From Novipirellula herctigrandis (GTDB lineage: Bacteria > Planctomycetota > Planctomycetia > Pirellulales > Pirellulaceae): 64,000 bases of DNA. A model generated the notes under the pieces. The model made no database searches and was not told the origin of the DNA. It saw only the letters and a program-made list of their open reading frames with translations. Position numbers and translations under genes: made by a program. This document shows, piece by piece, positions 8,672 through 18,639 of this stretch. The stretch spans positions 3,842,073 through 3,906,072 of the forward strand of contig SJPJ01000001.1 of NCBI GenBank assembly GCA_007859835.1, given 5' to 3'. Position 1 is the stretch's first letter; every line of letters starts with the position of its first letter.

Positions 8672-11320
8672 TTACCCCTTCGCAGCAAAGCGGTACTCGC
8701 CATCAACGAAGTCGACCACGACCGTCGTCCCTTCCGGATACGCACTTTTCAACAACGCCGTGGCCAGCCGATTTTGGATCTCGTTTTGAATCACTCGCTT
8801 CAACGGCCTGGCGCCATACGCCGGGTCGTATCCGGTCGAAGCAATCTCATCAATCGCCATCTCAGTAACTTCCAAGTGCAAACCATTTTGCTCCAACCGA
8901 TGTGACAACGACTTTAATTGCAGCGTAACGATTTGCCGGATCTCGCTGCGAGCCAGCGGATGGAAGATCACAATGTCATCGATTCGGTTCAAGAACTCTG
9001 GCAAGAACCTTGCCTTGAGCGACTCTTGAACCGCCTCTCGCATTTCCTCTTCGGTGCCTCCATCCTCGGTTACCCGTTGGATGGCTTGGCTGCCCGCATT
9101 ACTGGTCATCACGATCACGGTGTTGGCAAAGTCGACCGTTCGGCCATGACCGTCGGTCAACCGACCATCATCGAGAACCTGCAGCAAAACATTAAAAACG
9201 TCCGGGTGAGCCTTCTCCATTTCGTCGAGCAAAAGCACCGAATAGGGACGCCGGCGAACCGCTTCGGTCAACTTACCCCCTTCTTCGTAGCCAACATATC
9301 CGGGAGGCGCACCGATCAACCGAGCGACGCTATGTCGTTCCATGAATTCACTCATATCGATCCGCACCATCGCTTGTTCGTCGTCGAACATCACTTCGGC
9401 CAGGGCTTTACAGAGTTCGGTTTTCCCAACACCCGTTGGCCCAAGGAACAGGAACGAACCGATGGGTCGATTCGGATCCTGCAGCCCACTGCGACTTCGA
9501 CGAACCGCATCGGAAACGGCCTCAACGGCTTCCTCTTGGCCGATCACGCGTTGGTGCAACCGCTCTTCCATGACCAACAATTTCGCTCGCTCGGTTTCAA
9601 GCATTCGACTCAGCGGCACGCCCGTCCAGGCACTGACAACTTCCGCGATTTCGTCCTCGGTCACATCATGGCGAAGCAATCGTCGCTTCTCTTCACGCGT
9701 CGATTCTTCCTGCTGCACCGTCGCCTCGCGTTCTTCGACATCGTCAAGGCGTTCTTGCAACTTCGTCAATTGGGTGCGCACATCGAGCATCTCGCGATAA
9801 ACATCTTCAGGACTTTCGCCGCGCAGTTGCTTTTGTTTCGCTTCGGTATCAAGCGTTGCAAACCGATGCTGCAATTGCTCGATCTCTTGGCGAACCGATT
9901 GCACATCATCGAGTCCCATTTTCTCGGCGTCCCACTGTTCGCGGAGACTCGCCAATTCGCGATTAATCGAATCCATTTCAGCTTCGATTTCTTCGCGTTT
10001 TTCGATCGCCGATTCTTCTTGCTCGTCGACAAGTTGACGATGAGCCAATTCCAATTGACGCAACCTCCGCTGCAACCGATCGATTGGCTCGGGAACACTT
10101 TCCTTTTCCATTGCCAAACGACTCGCCGCTTCGTCGATCAAATCGATTGCCTTGTCTGGCAAGAAACGATCGGCGATATACCGGTTGGACAACGTCGCCG
10201 CCGCAACGATCGCGCTGTCAGTGATCCGCACACCGTGATGGGATTCATAGCGTGACTTTAAGCCTCGCAAAATTGCAACCGTGTCTTCCACGGTCGGCTC
10301 ACCGACGTACACCGGTTGGAACCGCCGCTCGAGTGCAGCATCTTTCTCGATGTTTTGACGATACTCGTCAAGCGTCGTCGCTCCGATACATCGCAGCGTC
10401 CCACGTGCCAGTTCGGGCTTCAGCAGATTCGCCGCATCAGCACTCCCCTCCGCTTTCCCAGCACCGACGACCAAGTGAAGTTCATCGATAAACAGAACCA
10501 CTTGACCACCTGAATCTTTCACCTCCCGCAAAACGGCCTTCAAGCGCTCTTCAAAATCGCCCCGGAATTTGGCTCCTGCGACCAAGGCCCCCATATCGAG
10601 TGAGATCACGCGTTTATTCTTGAGACTCTGCGGCACGTCTCCTTCGAAAATACGCAGCGCCAACCCTTCGGCGATGGCGGTTTTACCGACACCGGGTTGT
10701 CCAATCAGGACCGGGTTATTTTTCGTCCGTCGCGAAAGGACTTGGATGACACGGCGTATTTCATTGTCGCGCCCGATCACAGGATCGAGTTTGCCCTGCG
10801 ATGCAAGCTGAGTCAGATCGATACCGTATTTTTCAAGAGCTTGGTAAGTGTCTTCGGCGTTTTGGTCGGTCACGCGAGCCGAGCCACGAACTTCACTCAT
10901 CGCTTTGAGCACATCGTTGTCGGTGACGCCGATCAACTTCAGCAAATTTTTCGCTTTGCTATCCGCACGAGTGAGCCCTAGCAGTAAATGCTCGGTGCTA
11001 ACAAATTCGTCTTTCAAGGACTCCGCGGCATCGGCAGCAGCGTCAAAGGTTTTTTGCAGCGACGGCGCAATCTGAGGCTGCCGACCGCCCGAAACCGACG
11101 GCAGTTTCGAAACTTCGCTACTGACCATTCCTTTCAGTTTGGCCGTATCCGCGTTGATCTTATCGAGCAGCGGACGTGTAATCCCATCTGTCTCGTCCAA
11201 CATCGCTGACAACAATTGCAGCGGTGTGATTTCCGGATTGCCAGCAGATGCGGCACGTGCCTGAGCCTCCGCGACGAGCGATTGTGCTTTGGTCGTTAGT
11301 TTTTCAAATCGAAATGCCAT
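8672..11320 (-). CDS. clpB: ATP-dependent disaggregase ClpB
   Basis: An 882-residue Hsp100 chaperone that extracts proteins from aggregates together with DnaK. It shows a Clp N-domain ([13 protein letters not shown] start), first AAA+ module with GQPGVGKT, the ClpB-specific middle coiled coil (about residues 400-530), and the second AAA+ module with GPTGVGKT and [12 protein letters not shown]. The start is set at MAFRF; the frame is open for 10 more codons, but GGAG sits 10 nt before this ATG and those extra residues overlap a terminator hairpin. dnaK lies immediately upstream on the same strand. Confidence 0.97.
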   Translation of the reverse strand: MAFRFEKLTTKAQSLVAEAQARAASAGNPEITPLQLLSAMLDETDGITRPLLDKINADTAKLKGMVSSEVSKLPSVSGGRQPQIAPSLQKTFDAAADAAESLKDEFVSTEHLLLGLTRADSKAKNLLKLIGVTDNDVLKAMSEVRGSARVTDQNAEDTYQALEKYGIDLTQLASQGKLDPVIGRDNEIRRVIQVLSRRTKNNPVLIGQPGVGKTAIAEGLALRIFEGDVPQSLKNKRVISLDMGALVAGAKFRGDFEERLKAVLREVKDSGGQVVLFIDELHLVVGAGKAEGSADAANLLKPELARGTLRCIGATTLDEYRQNIEKDAALERRFQPVYVGEPTVEDTVAILRGLKSRYESHHGVRITDSAIVAAATLSNRYIADRFLPDKAIDLIDEAASRLAMEKESVPEPIDRLQRRLRQLELAHRQLVDEQEESAIEKREEIEAEMDSINRELASLREQWDAEKMGLDDVQSVRQEIEQLQHRFATLDTEAKQKQLRGESPEDVYREMLDVRTQLTKLQERLDDVEEREATVQQEESTREEKRRLLRHDVTEDEIAEVVSAWTGVPLSRMLETERAKLLVMEERLHQRVIGQEEAVEAVSDAVRRSRSGLQDPNRPIGSFLFLGPTGVGKTELCKALAEVMFDDEQAMVRIDMSEFMERHSVARLIGAPPGYVGYEEGGKLTEAVRRRPYSVLLLDEMEKAHPDVFNVLLQVLDDGRLTDGHGRTVDFANTVIVMTSNAGSQAIQRVTEDGGTEEEMREAVQESLKARFLPEFLNRIDDIVIFHPLARSEIRQIVTLQLKSLSHRLEQNGLHLEVTEMAIDEIASTGYDPAYGARPLKRVIQNEIQNRLATALLKSAYPEGTTVVVDFVDGEYRFAAKG

Positions 11321-11334
11321 TTTTTGTTCACTCC

Positions 11335-11370
11335 AAAAAAGTAGTCCCACGACGATTGCCGCGGGACTAC
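11335..11370 (-). terminator. Terminator hairpin between dnaK and clpB
   Basis: On the minus strand GTAGTCCCGC pairs with GTGGGACTAC around a 10-nt loop (one G-T pair), followed directly by TTTTTT. The T-run ends at 11335 and the clpB ribosome binding site GGAG comes next, so the hairpin ends dnaK transcription or attenuates read-through into clpB. Confidence 0.8.
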
Positions 11371-11460
11371 GGTGCCCTCATTCCGTAGCGGTGACATCTC
11401 GCCTCCGCAACTGCATTGAAACTGAACGACGGCTAACAGCCACCGCTACTCTTCCATGAC

Positions 11461-13401
11461 CTAATCCTTGACTTCGAAATCAGCGTCAATCGCGTCGTCA
11501 TCTTCGCTTGCAGCACCGGCTCCTGCACCGGCTGCGGCTGCAGCGTCACCGCCTTCGGATGGCGCCGCTTCGGTCTTTTCATAAAGGACCTTGCTGAACG
11601 CTTGCGACGCTGCGTCGAGTTCGTCGGTGGCTTGCTTGATCGTGGCGGTGTCTTCGCCTTCCGCAGCCTTTTTGACCTTCTCGATTGCTTTGTTCATCGG
11701 CTCGGTGTCCGACTCCGTCAACTTGTCCTTATTCTCGTTCATCAGCTTTTCAAGTTGATAAACTTGCTGACTCGCCTTGTTGCGTGCCTCGACCAATTCG
11801 AATTGTCGACGATCCTCATCGGCATTGACTTCGGCGTCCTTTCGCATTTGGTCGATTTCGTCCTCACTCAATCCGCCTGCTTCCTTGATTTGGACCGATG
11901 CTTCTTTGCCCGTCTTTAGTTCCTTGGCCGAAACGCTCAAAATACCGTTTTGGTCAATGTCGAACTTCACTTCAATCTGAGGCACACCACGAGGTTGTGG
12001 CGGAATGCCTTCGAGGTTGAACTCGCCGAGCAATCGGTTGTGCGAAGCCATCTTTCGTTCCCCTTGGAACACTCGCACGGTCACAGCCGACTGATTGTCC
12101 GCAGCGGTACTAAAGACGTTCTTCTTTTCGACTGGGATCGTCGTATTGCGTTCGACCAAAGCGGTCATCACACCACCTTCGGTTTCAATCCCAAGCGTCA
12201 GCGGTGCAACGTCCAGCAGCAACACATCCGTACGATCGCCAGACAAAACGCTACCTTGAATCGCAGCCCCGACGGCGACGACTTCGTCTGGATTCACACC
12301 TTGGTGAGGATCTTTTCCGAAGATTTCTTTGACGACCGCGCGAACCTTAGGCACTCGCGTGCTACCGCCGACCAAGACGACTTCGTCGATTTCGCTCGGT
12401 GACATATTCGCGTCTTTAAGTGCTTGCAGAACAGGCCCCTTCACCTTTTCCACCAACGAGTCGATCAACTCTTCGAACTTGCCTCGCGTGATCTTCATCG
12501 TCAAGTGCTTCGGACCTGATTGGTCCATGGTGATGAAGGGCAAATTGATGTCGGTTTCTGGCAGCGTGCTCAGTTCCTTTTTGGCTTTTTCGCAAGCTTC
12601 CTGCAACCGCTGCAACGCCATCGGATCGTTTCGTAGATCAATGCCGCTCTCCTTCTTGAACTCATCTGCCACATAATGAATCAGAGCTTCGTCAAAATCA
12701 TCACCACCGAGGTGAGTGTTCCCAGAAGTACTGATTACTTGGAATACGCGACTCTCTTGCTCCTCATCGCCACTATCGGCAACTTCCAAGACAGAAACGT
12801 CAAACGTACCACCTCCGAGGTCGAAGACGATGATCTTCTCATCCTTCTTTTTGTCGAGACCATATGCAAGTGCGGCTGCGGTCGGTTCGTTGATAATTCG
12901 AGCAACCTCCAAACCCGCAATTTGACCCGCGTCTTTGGTTGCTTGGCGTTGAGCGTCGTTAAAGTATGCCGGAACCGTGATCACCGCCTTGTTGACTTTG
13001 TGACCAAGGTACGACTCGGCGGATTCCTTTAGCTTCCGCAGAACCTTTGCCGAAATCTCTTGGGGAGTGTATTCCTTATCCCCTACTTTGATTTTGACGT
13101 ATTCACCGGCTCCGCCCGTCACACCGTACGGGACCATCTTTTCTTCGGATTCCACTTCGCTGTGCCGACGCCCCATAAACCGCTTGACCGAGTAAACAGT
13201 CCGCTTGGGGTTCGTGACGGCTTGGCGGCGAGCGGGTTCGCCAACGATCGTGTCTTCTTTATCAGTGAATGCAACCACGCTTGGGGTCAACCGGTTACCT
13301 TCGGGGTTGGGGATTACCTTAGGCTCACTGCCTTCCATAATCGCCACCACGCTGTTTGTCGTGCCGAGGTCAATCCCGATAATCTTTTCGCCTTGCGCCA
13401 T
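11461..13401 (-). CDS. dnaK: Molecular chaperone DnaK (Hsp70)
   Basis: A 646-residue Hsp70 of normal length. The ATPase domain starts [17 protein letters not shown] and carries [25 protein letters not shown] and [10 protein letters not shown]; the substrate domain follows, then a lid and a Gly/Ala-rich linker ending in the acidic [11 protein letters not shown] tail that matches the EEVD-like end of bacterial DnaK. It folds and refolds proteins with DnaJ and GrpE, neither of which is in the window. A strong AGGAG precedes the ATG. clpB lies downstream behind a terminator. No CIRCE operator was found upstream. Confidence 0.98.
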   Translation of the reverse strand: MAQGEKIIGIDLGTTNSVVAIMEGSEPKVIPNPEGNRLTPSVVAFTDKEDTIVGEPARRQAVTNPKRTVYSVKRFMGRRHSEVESEEKMVPYGVTGGAGEYVKIKVGDKEYTPQEISAKVLRKLKESAESYLGHKVNKAVITVPAYFNDAQRQATKDAGQIAGLEVARIINEPTAAALAYGLDKKKDEKIIVFDLGGGTFDVSVLEVADSGDEEQESRVFQVISTSGNTHLGGDDFDEALIHYVADEFKKESGIDLRNDPMALQRLQEACEKAKKELSTLPETDINLPFITMDQSGPKHLTMKITRGKFEELIDSLVEKVKGPVLQALKDANMSPSEIDEVVLVGGSTRVPKVRAVVKEIFGKDPHQGVNPDEVVAVGAAIQGSVLSGDRTDVLLLDVAPLTLGIETEGGVMTALVERNTTIPVEKKNVFSTAADNQSAVTVRVFQGERKMASHNRLLGEFNLEGIPPQPRGVPQIEVKFDIDQNGILSVSAKELKTGKEASVQIKEAGGLSEDEIDQMRKDAEVNADEDRRQFELVEARNKASQQVYQLEKLMNENKDKLTESDTEPMNKAIEKVKKAAEGEDTATIKQATDELDAASQAFSKVLYEKTEAAPSEGGDAAAAAGAGAGAASEDDDAIDADFEVKD

Positions 13402-13811
13402 AGTAGGAGTCTCCTAAGTTTCGATTCAATCATTGTTCCGCTTGGCGTCGGTGAATCCATTGTCGGCTAGAACGAACAACGAATTTGGTTTACGCTTGCG
13501 CGGGTTGGGGTTTCGTGGTGAAAGTTGAAAATGCCTCCGAAAAAACACATTGTCGATTCGTCAGTTTTCCAAGGGACGATACTGACTTTGGCAAAGACCG
13601 TGCCGAACGGCTTGCATGATCACCGTTTTTTTCTTGGCAGTCGCAAATCGCCCCGTATTTAACGCTAAAAGCGAATAATCAGCCTAAGACATTTGCTTTG
13701 CCACCGGACTTTCTGGCAGCTGCCAAAAGTCGACCCTACGCGCCCCCACGCTCGCGTGTCAAAATGACAGTCCCACGGCCTTTCGTCTCTCGAAAACCAA
13801 ACTCACACTCC
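13402..13811. promoter_or_regulatory. Divergent promoter region of dnaK and pheA
   Basis: About 410 bp between divergent genes. The dnaK ribosome binding site lies inside a short perfect palindrome, TAGGAG-A-CTCCTA (minus strand, near 13403-13415). I found no CIRCE repeat and no convincing heat-shock sigma promoter. The upstream part is open in the pheA frame but without conserved residues. Confidence 0.35.
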
Positions 13812-14888
13812 ATGACGAAATCATCTTCCATCGAATTCAACGCAATTGAATCGATCGACTCGCAAATCATCGCCCTTATCGACCAGCGGGCTGCGAAGGT
13901 TCGTGAGCAGATCAAACAGGACCCGGACCATGTGAAAGTCGGCCGAATCGCAGCGGCAACCACTGAGATTGAACAAACGATTGCACACGCCCCCCATCGA
14001 TGCTCGACGATCAACGATGCGTCGCGATTGAAAATACTTAAGCACATCGCGAGCGTCTGCTTGGCGTCAGTCAACGAATTGCGAGTCGCCTTCCTAGGAC
14101 CAAAGTACAGCTACAGCCACTTGGCTTCGCTAAAGTATTTCGGAGATGGTGCGGATTACTCGCCCGTCGGCTCTATCGCGGCCGTCTTTGAAGCGGTCAC
14201 TCGCGGGGATGTGACCGCTGGTTTAGTACCGATTGAAAACAGCACTGATGGACGGATCGTCGATACTCTTGGGTTGTTCGTTCGGCAACGGATGCAAATT
14301 TGCGGTGAAGTCATCTTACCGATTCATCACACGTTGCTTTCCCGAAGCAGCCGCGAATCGATTACAGAGATCCACAGCAAGCCGCAGGTGCTATCCCAGT
14401 GCCGCAAATGGTTAGCCTCGCAATTCCCAGCAGCCAGGATCGTTGAAAGCGGTAGTAGCACAGCGGCAGCCGAGTTAGCCGTAAACCAGAACGGCGTTGC
14501 CGCAATCGCCAGCATCGAAGCAGGAAGGCATTACGGCCTCGATGTATTGGCTGAAAACATCGAAGACAACTCGAATAATGTTACACGATTCGCCGTGCTA
14601 GGCACCGAGCAACCAGCCCCGACAGGAAACGACAAAACATCCCTCCTGTTTGAAGTACGTCATCAACCCGGGGCGCTCGCGGATGCGATGACGATTTTTA
14701 AGGACCAACAATTGAACATGACGTGGATCGAATCGTTCCCATCACCTCAAACGCGAAACGAGTATTTCTTTTTTGTTGAAGTCGATGGACATCGTGAAGA
14801 CCCTCGCGTCACGTCAGCGATCAAGCGATTAGAGATGCAAGCGGACCGCCTCGAAGTGCTTGGTTCGTATCCACGGGCACAAGATTGA
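13812..14888 (+). CDS. pheA: Bifunctional chorismate mutase / prephenate dehydratase
   Basis: A 358-residue P-protein for phenylalanine synthesis: chorismate to prephenate to phenylpyruvate. Residues 1-95 are an AroQ-type chorismate mutase helix bundle (IDSQIIALIDQRAAKV). The dehydratase part begins VAFLGPKYSYSHLAS and has VPIENSTDGRI and the catalytic Thr in NVTRFAVLG. A C-terminal ACT domain (LLFEVRHQPGALADAM...WIESFPSP) is the likely phenylalanine feedback site; the usual ESRPS is ESFPSP here. The ATG at 13812 gives the normal mutase N-terminus; the frame is open 38 codons further but those residues look non-conserved. No strong ribosome binding site marks either start. Confidence 0.93.
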   Translation: MTKSSSIEFNAIESIDSQIIALIDQRAAKVREQIKQDPDHVKVGRIAAATTEIEQTIAHAPHRCSTINDASRLKILKHIASVCLASVNELRVAFLGPKYSYSHLASLKYFGDGADYSPVGSIAAVFEAVTRGDVTAGLVPIENSTDGRIVDTLGLFVRQRMQICGEVILPIHHTLLSRSSRESITEIHSKPQVLSQCRKWLASQFPAARIVESGSSTAAAELAVNQNGVAAIASIEAGRHYGLDVLAENIEDNSNNVTRFAVLGTEQPAPTGNDKTSLLFEVRHQPGALADAMTIFKDQQLNMTWIESFPSPQTRNEYFFFVEVDGHREDPRVTSAIKRLEMQADRLEVLGSYPRAQD

Positions 14889-14916
14889 GGACCGTAAGAA
14901 CGGAAGAGCGTTTCGA

Positions 14917-14951
14917 GGGCTGAAATTTAGGGCCCTGGGAATTTCGGGCCC
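14917..14951. terminator. Hairpin between convergent genes
   Basis: GGGCTGAAATT pairs with AATTTCGGGCCC (a G-T pair and a bulge) between the 3' ends of pheA and the lipoprotein gene. It lacks a clear T-run, so a bidirectional terminator is only inferred. Confidence 0.4.
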
Positions 14952-14970
14952 ATAAACTCTGCAATCGCCA

Positions 14971-15501
14971 CTATGGGGTACGAACAAAGATCCCGTCGGC
15001 GGTTAGATTGATCATATTGATCGGTTCCTCGTAGACACCCGTCCCTTTGACCACCACGGCGCTACCTTTCTTGACCCCCAGCAAATCACGGGCGTCTTGA
15101 CTGAGGACATTACCGGAATCGTCCACGAATTGAACAACCACCTTCGGAGCACTTTCCAATTTACGCTTGCAGAAGGGACACTTATTGGCGTGATCGGGAT
15201 CACCCTGGGCATGCTCTTCGTCCGCCAATTGCGAGAGGACAAAGGTCGCCTTTCCCTTTTCGAACGGTTCCAAATCACCCGCATCGATGCTTCCGGCTAC
15301 CACCACCATCGTGGGTTCGGCCAGCGACTCCATTAACTCAGTCGGAGTTTTTGCGTCCGCTGGTTCGCTCAACAACAAATACTCCGACGAGGTTTCCTCG
15401 CCGGGCGACTGGGTTTGCGACTCACAGCCAACAAACGTGGCAGTGGCCAGGGTGAAGATTGCAAACAACGATAGCTTTCGACAATTACTTTGGCGATTCA
15501 T
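14971..15501 (-). CDS. Putative lipoprotein with OB-like fold and HxxxCPFC motif
   Basis: A 176-residue protein with a lipoprotein signal (hydrophobic segment to ATFVG, lipid Cys26). A beta-rich core (MVVVAGSIDAGD...KATFVLSQL...KVVVQFVDDSGN...SAVVVKGTGVY) looks like an OB-type barrel. Between strands lies DPDHANKCPFCKRK, with His103, Cys107 and Cys110 in position to bind a metal. It starts 3 bp after the stop of the His-rich lipoprotein gene and is the last gene of a three-gene operon. A role in periplasmic metal or redox handling is inferred from context only. Confidence 0.75.
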   Translation of the reverse strand: MNRQSNCRKLSLFAIFTLATATFVGCESQTQSPGEETSSEYLLLSEPADAKTPTELMESLAEPTMVVVAGSIDAGDLEPFEKGKATFVLSQLADEEHAQGDPDHANKCPFCKRKLESAPKVVVQFVDDSGNVLSQDARDLLGVKKGSAVVVKGTGVYEEPINMINLTADGIFVRTP

Positions 15502-15504
15502 GAT

Positions 15505-16113
15505 TTAGTCCTTGGTATCGCTTGAAACTTCGAGCAGCTTCTTCATGGCGGCATCAATCTTCTCGGCGTACGCGTCGTAGTCCGCTGGCTTGTCGTCGTG
15601 AAGATTTCCATCAATGCTGCCGAATTCGTCGAATAGACTTTTAACGGCTTCTTTTGCCGATGCTTGCTGTGTGTCCGACAAAGACGCACTCTCGAGTGTC
15701 GATTCGATCATTTCAAGCAGATGCCCGACTTCATGCAGTGGCCCGTGTGCCGCATCAACGTCATCGTTTGCGAATCCATCACGGATGGTTTCATGCATGG
15801 TTTGGAGGACGGCGACGGCATCCTTCAAATTGTCAGGGTGTATTGACTCGTCAAGGCTAACAAGGTCATCGGTACTGAGGCCCAACTCAGCGGCATCGAT
15901 ATGGATTGCGTGATCGTGCTCATCATGATCGTGCCCATCATGATCGTGCCCATCATGGTCGTGCTCATCATGATCATGCCCATCGTGATCGGCCCCGTCA
16001 TGATCGTGTTCGGCAACCGGCGTCGGGGAAGGTACCTCTTGTTTGCATCCGGCGACGAACGCCATGTAACAACCGGATACCACGACCAACGTGACAGTGG
16101 AAAGTAAACGCAT
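15505..16113 (-). CDS. His/Asp-rich repeat lipoprotein
   Basis: A 202-residue lipoprotein. The start is set at MRLLSTVTLVVVSG, which gives a standard signal with lipid Cys23 (FVAGC); the frame is open 34 codons further but that part is not a signal sequence. Residues 36-69 are near-perfect five-residue repeats of HDHDG/E, encoded by a 15-bp tandem repeat, and would bind divalent metals such as zinc, nickel or copper. The remaining 130 residues are alpha-helical with conserved-looking His (MHETIRDG, HGPLHEVGHLLEMIES). It sits between a TlpA-like thioredoxin and an OB-like lipoprotein gene in the same operon. Metal buffering is inferred from composition. Confidence 0.78.
   Translation of the reverse strand: MRLLSTVTLVVVSGCYMAFVAGCKQEVPSPTPVAEHDHDGADHDGHDHDEHDHDGHDHDGHDHDEHDHAIHIDAAELGLSTDDLVSLDESIHPDNLKDAVAVLQTMHETIRDGFANDDVDAAHGPLHEVGHLLEMIESTLESASLSDTQQASAKEAVKSLFDEFGSIDGNLHDDKPADYDAYAEKIDAAMKKLLEVSSDTKD
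15907..16008 (-). repeat. 15-bp tandem repeat encoding HDHDG/E
   Basis: About seven copies, some degenerate, of a 15-bp unit (plus strand close to GCCCATCATGATCGT) encode the metal-binding His/Asp tract. The period is a multiple of three, so copy-number change would alter length but not frame. Confidence 0.8.
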
Positions 16114-16226
16114 TGCAGGCTCTTTTTGTAATTCGGCAGTAAACAGGTGGTGGACATTCATTCGACTGATGCAACGAAGCTCAAAGCTCTTGCAGTCGAA
16201 ATGGCTGCACTCCAACGAATACGCTC

Positions 16227-17711
16227 CTATTCGGATTCTGGTTCTTCTTCGGGTTCTGGTTCTTCTTCGGGTTCGGCGGTCAAATTGTCGAGAAACCGTT
16301 GTAGACGGGCCTTCCCTCTCTCATCAGCCAATTCCACGGCTTCGCGTTGCGTTTTGATGGCCGCCTCTTTGTCGCCAAGCTGGTGTTGCAGATGAGCCAC
16401 CGTGTCCAATACGAATGGCTTCATCTCCCCGATTGTCTCAGCTGCCACTTGAGCCTTTTCAAGTACAGCACTCAGCAAGTCCTTATCGTCCAAGTCTCCG
16501 CTGACCGCTTTACGATACAAAGTCCAACCGACGAGATTCACTAACTGTGGATCTGAATCCTCGTCCTCAATCACACTTTTCGCATAAGCAATCATCTCGC
16601 CCGCAAGCGAATCGTCACTCGAAAGAACTTGCAATTTTGCCATTCGCATCTGGCTGACACGAGACTCATTTTTCGCAGTGGCAATGTACTCGTCGATAAT
16701 CTTCAAAGCACCTTCGGAATCGCCTTTCCGCATCGCCATCACGAAGTTGCGAAAGACCACATCGGCTTCCTGCCCTTCGACAAATTCGGTGCCGAATGCT
16801 TCGCGATCCCATTGATCGGTGACAATGCTTTTGAGCGGCTCGTCCATCGACATCGGGTGTCCGATCCATTCGATATGCCCATCTTTACCAACGATAAACG
16901 CACAAGGTATACCGTTTTGGCCCGCAGCTTGCATGTAATCAGCAGATGTGGATCGATCCGGATCGGATGTCAAACAATACTGGCTAGTCAGTTCACGGTA
17001 GGTGACCGCACGCATGCCATCGTCGTCACTCTCTTCGTCTTCGTCACCCTCATCAGCATCGCCCTTGCCCTCGCCTTCGTCGCCTCCTTCATCAGTGTCG
17101 CCCTCGCCTTCGTCGCCTTCTTCATCAGCGTCGTCTTCATCAGCGTCGTCTTCATCAGCGTCGTCTTCGTCAGTGTCGTCTTCATCAGTGTCGTCTTCAT
17201 CAGCGGGAACCCGCATCCCGGGAACGTCTCGCTTGAGAAAACGTTCGATCGTTTTTACCGGTTCATTGCTGACGCTGACAACTTGGACCCCTTGGTCGGC
17301 GTAGTCTTTTTGAATCTGAACGATATGGGGCATCGACGAAATGCATGGGCCGCACCAAGTCGCCCAGAATTCAACGATATAGACCTTGTTCGGCTCAAAC
17401 GTGGTGACATGTCCGAAGGCTCCGTTTCCATCGTGAATCCAATGCTCAATATCAAGTGGCGGAGCCACCGAGCCGATCGTTAGTGTCTCGATTACCGCTT
17501 CTACGGCCTCTTCATCAGCGGCCTCTTCATCAGCGGTCGCTTTTTCAGCCGATTCTTCGGATTCAGTCGCTGCTAAGTCGGCGGCTTCTTCCGCGGTCGT
17601 CTCGTCGCCTGCCGCCACCTGAGCTTGAAGCGGGGCAGACTGAAGCTGCGACAGGATCAAGAACAGGACGAAAGACAGAATAACTGACGAAGATAGGAGA
17701 GCGTGTTTCAT
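16227..17711 (-). CDS. TlpA-like thioredoxin with long acidic insert
   Basis: A 494-residue exported protein. A hydrophobic signal spans residues 5-28, followed by an Ala/Glu-rich linker. The thioredoxin domain begins near residue 78; WATWCGPC gives Cys120 and Cys123. The fold is interrupted at residues 171-232 by an extremely acidic tract (repeats of DEDDA and DEDDT, then EGDEGEGDTDEGG) before it resumes with VTYRELTSQYCLT and NGIPCAFIVGKDGHIEWIGHP, where the cis-Pro strand is recognisable. The last 180 residues are helical repeats resembling TPR. It is first in an operon with two lipoproteins. The enzymatic part looks intact; the acidic insert may bind calcium or other cations (inference). 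Confidence 0.85.
   Translation of the reverse strand: MKHALLSSSVILSFVLFLILSQLQSAPLQAQVAAGDETTAEEAADLAATESEESAEKATADEEAADEEAVEAVIETLTIGSVAPPLDIEHWIHDGNGAFGHVTTFEPNKVYIVEFWATWCGPCISSMPHIVQIQKDYADQGVQVVSVSNEPVKTIERFLKRDVPGMRVPADEDDTDEDDTDEDDADEDDADEDDADEEGDEGEGDTDEGGDEGEGKGDADEGDEDEESDDDGMRAVTYRELTSQYCLTSDPDRSTSADYMQAAGQNGIPCAFIVGKDGHIEWIGHPMSMDEPLKSIVTDQWDREAFGTEFVEGQEADVVFRNFVMAMRKGDSEGALKIIDEYIATAKNESRVSQMRMAKLQVLSSDDSLAGEMIAYAKSVIEDEDSDPQLVNLVGWTLYRKAVSGDLDDKDLLSAVLEKAQVAAETIGEMKPFVLDTVAHLQHQLGDKEAAIKTQREAVELADERGKARLQRFLDNLTAEPEEEPEPEEEPESE
17121..17204 (-). repeat. 15-bp tandem repeat encoding the acidic DEDDA/T tract
   Basis: Five and a half units of a 15-bp repeat (plus strand TTCATCAGCGTCGTC, with a few single-base variants in the later copies). 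Less regular acidic repeats continue down to about 17016. Confidence 0.85.
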
Positions 17712-18150
17712 GGGTACTCAATCGAATTTAGCAAGTTGGATGGGACGTTTAGCTGGTTGGATGGGACGAAAATCGACCTAGCCCCGAGTATAGCGGATTG
17801 CTGACCAAATAGACTTGGGTAGACGACAGGGTGCTGCGAGCGAAACCGAAGCAACGCAAAGACTCGGAAACGCTAGCAATGATAAATTCTTTTTGGTGGT
17901 TTTATGCCGATTATTCCGTTTGGCTTAAGAATCCGGGTTTTCTGGGCCGATGAAACCTCTCGGACGAACTGCCATGGCGAGTTCCTGTCCTGTTTTCTTG
18001 TTGGCGATCTTGACGGCCCGGCACTGGCGGCTTAGACTCCCTAGAGCGTTTAAGTTTAAAGCAGCAAAGGGTTTACAGCGATCACCAAACTCGGTAACAG
18101 CACAATACAAGCATGATAAAAACCATGCGGGACATAGCAGGGAGTCAGTA
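17712..18150. promoter_or_regulatory. Divergent upstream region with a spaced 13-bp direct repeat
   Basis: This gap separates the thioredoxin gene (minus) and the HU gene (plus). GTTGGATGGGACG occurs twice, at 17735-17747 and 17756-17768, exactly 21 bp apart and just upstream of the thioredoxin start. The spacing of two helical turns fits a regulator binding two sites on one face. No gene is supported here. Confidence 0.35.
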
Positions 18151-18558
18151 GTGACCAAAAAAGATATCGTGCGAACGATCTCGGAAGAGGTTGGACTGAC
18201 TCAACAACAGACCAAGGAAATAGTCCAAAAGACATTTGACGCGATCGTCGAATGCTTGGTACGAGAAAGACGGATCGAATTGCGGAACTTCGGCGTGTTC
18301 GAAGTCAAACCGCGGGCGGCACGGAAAGCTCGAAACCCTCGGACTGGACAACAGGTCGAGGTGCCTAGCAAGCATGTCGTGACGTTCAAACCAGGAAAAT
18401 ACATGGAAGCGAAGGTTCGCGATTTAGACGAATCTCGAATCGACACCTCAACTTCCAAACCCGGCGATTCAAAACCGCCACCAACGACGAAAAAACCAAG
18501 CCATCACACGGACTCTTTACCACCAAGCGCCCCAAGCGGTCGGTGGGGCGAGAGTTAG
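18151..18558 (+). CDS. HU/IHF-family DNA-binding protein with C-terminal tail
   Basis: A 135-residue nucleoid protein. Residues 1-95 are a full HU fold: [19 protein letters not shown], then [19 protein letters not shown] and [13 protein letters not shown], the beta-arm that inserts into the DNA minor groove. The remaining 40 residues are a Pro/Ser/Lys-rich tail ([12 protein letters not shown]) absent from ordinary HU. The start is set at GTG 18151, preceded by GGGAG with good spacing; an ATG 67 codons upstream is open in frame but encodes no family residues. HU bends and compacts DNA. Confidence 0.92.
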   Translation: MTKKDIVRTISEEVGLTQQQTKEIVQKTFDAIVECLVRERRIELRNFGVFEVKPRAARKARNPRTGQQVEVPSKHVVTFKPGKYMEAKVRDLDESRIDTSTSKPGDSKPPPTTKKPSHHTDSLPPSAPSGRWGES

Positions 18559-18639
18559 GATCGGCGAAACCATCCCACTGCTTCGATTGATTTTTCTACG
18601 GAATCAAACGAAGCAAGACCGTTCATGGAGGAACGTTCG

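Noticed and set aside
8918..10255. Long plus-strand open frame of 445 codons
   Set aside because: It lies wholly antisense to clpB, is rich in His/Phe/Arg as expected from a shadow frame, and has no family motif.
13402..13700. CIRCE (HrcA) operator before dnaK
   Set aside because: No TTAGCACTC/GAGTGCTAA pair is present; only a small palindrome at the ribosome binding site.
17121..17204. Possible CRISPR array
   Set aside because: The units are 15 bp with no spacers between them and they encode part of a protein; the arrays at 23452, 34524 and 50572 are also direct tandem repeats.
16629..17483. Plus-strand open frame of 284 codons with hydrophobic V/F/I repeats
   Set aside because: It is the antisense reading of the acidic repeats of the thioredoxin gene; the apparent membrane helices are a product of the repeat.
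17950..18150. N-terminal extension of the HU-family gene
   Set aside because: The extra 67 codons match no HU protein, whereas GTG 18151 has a good ribosome binding site and begins the normal fold.
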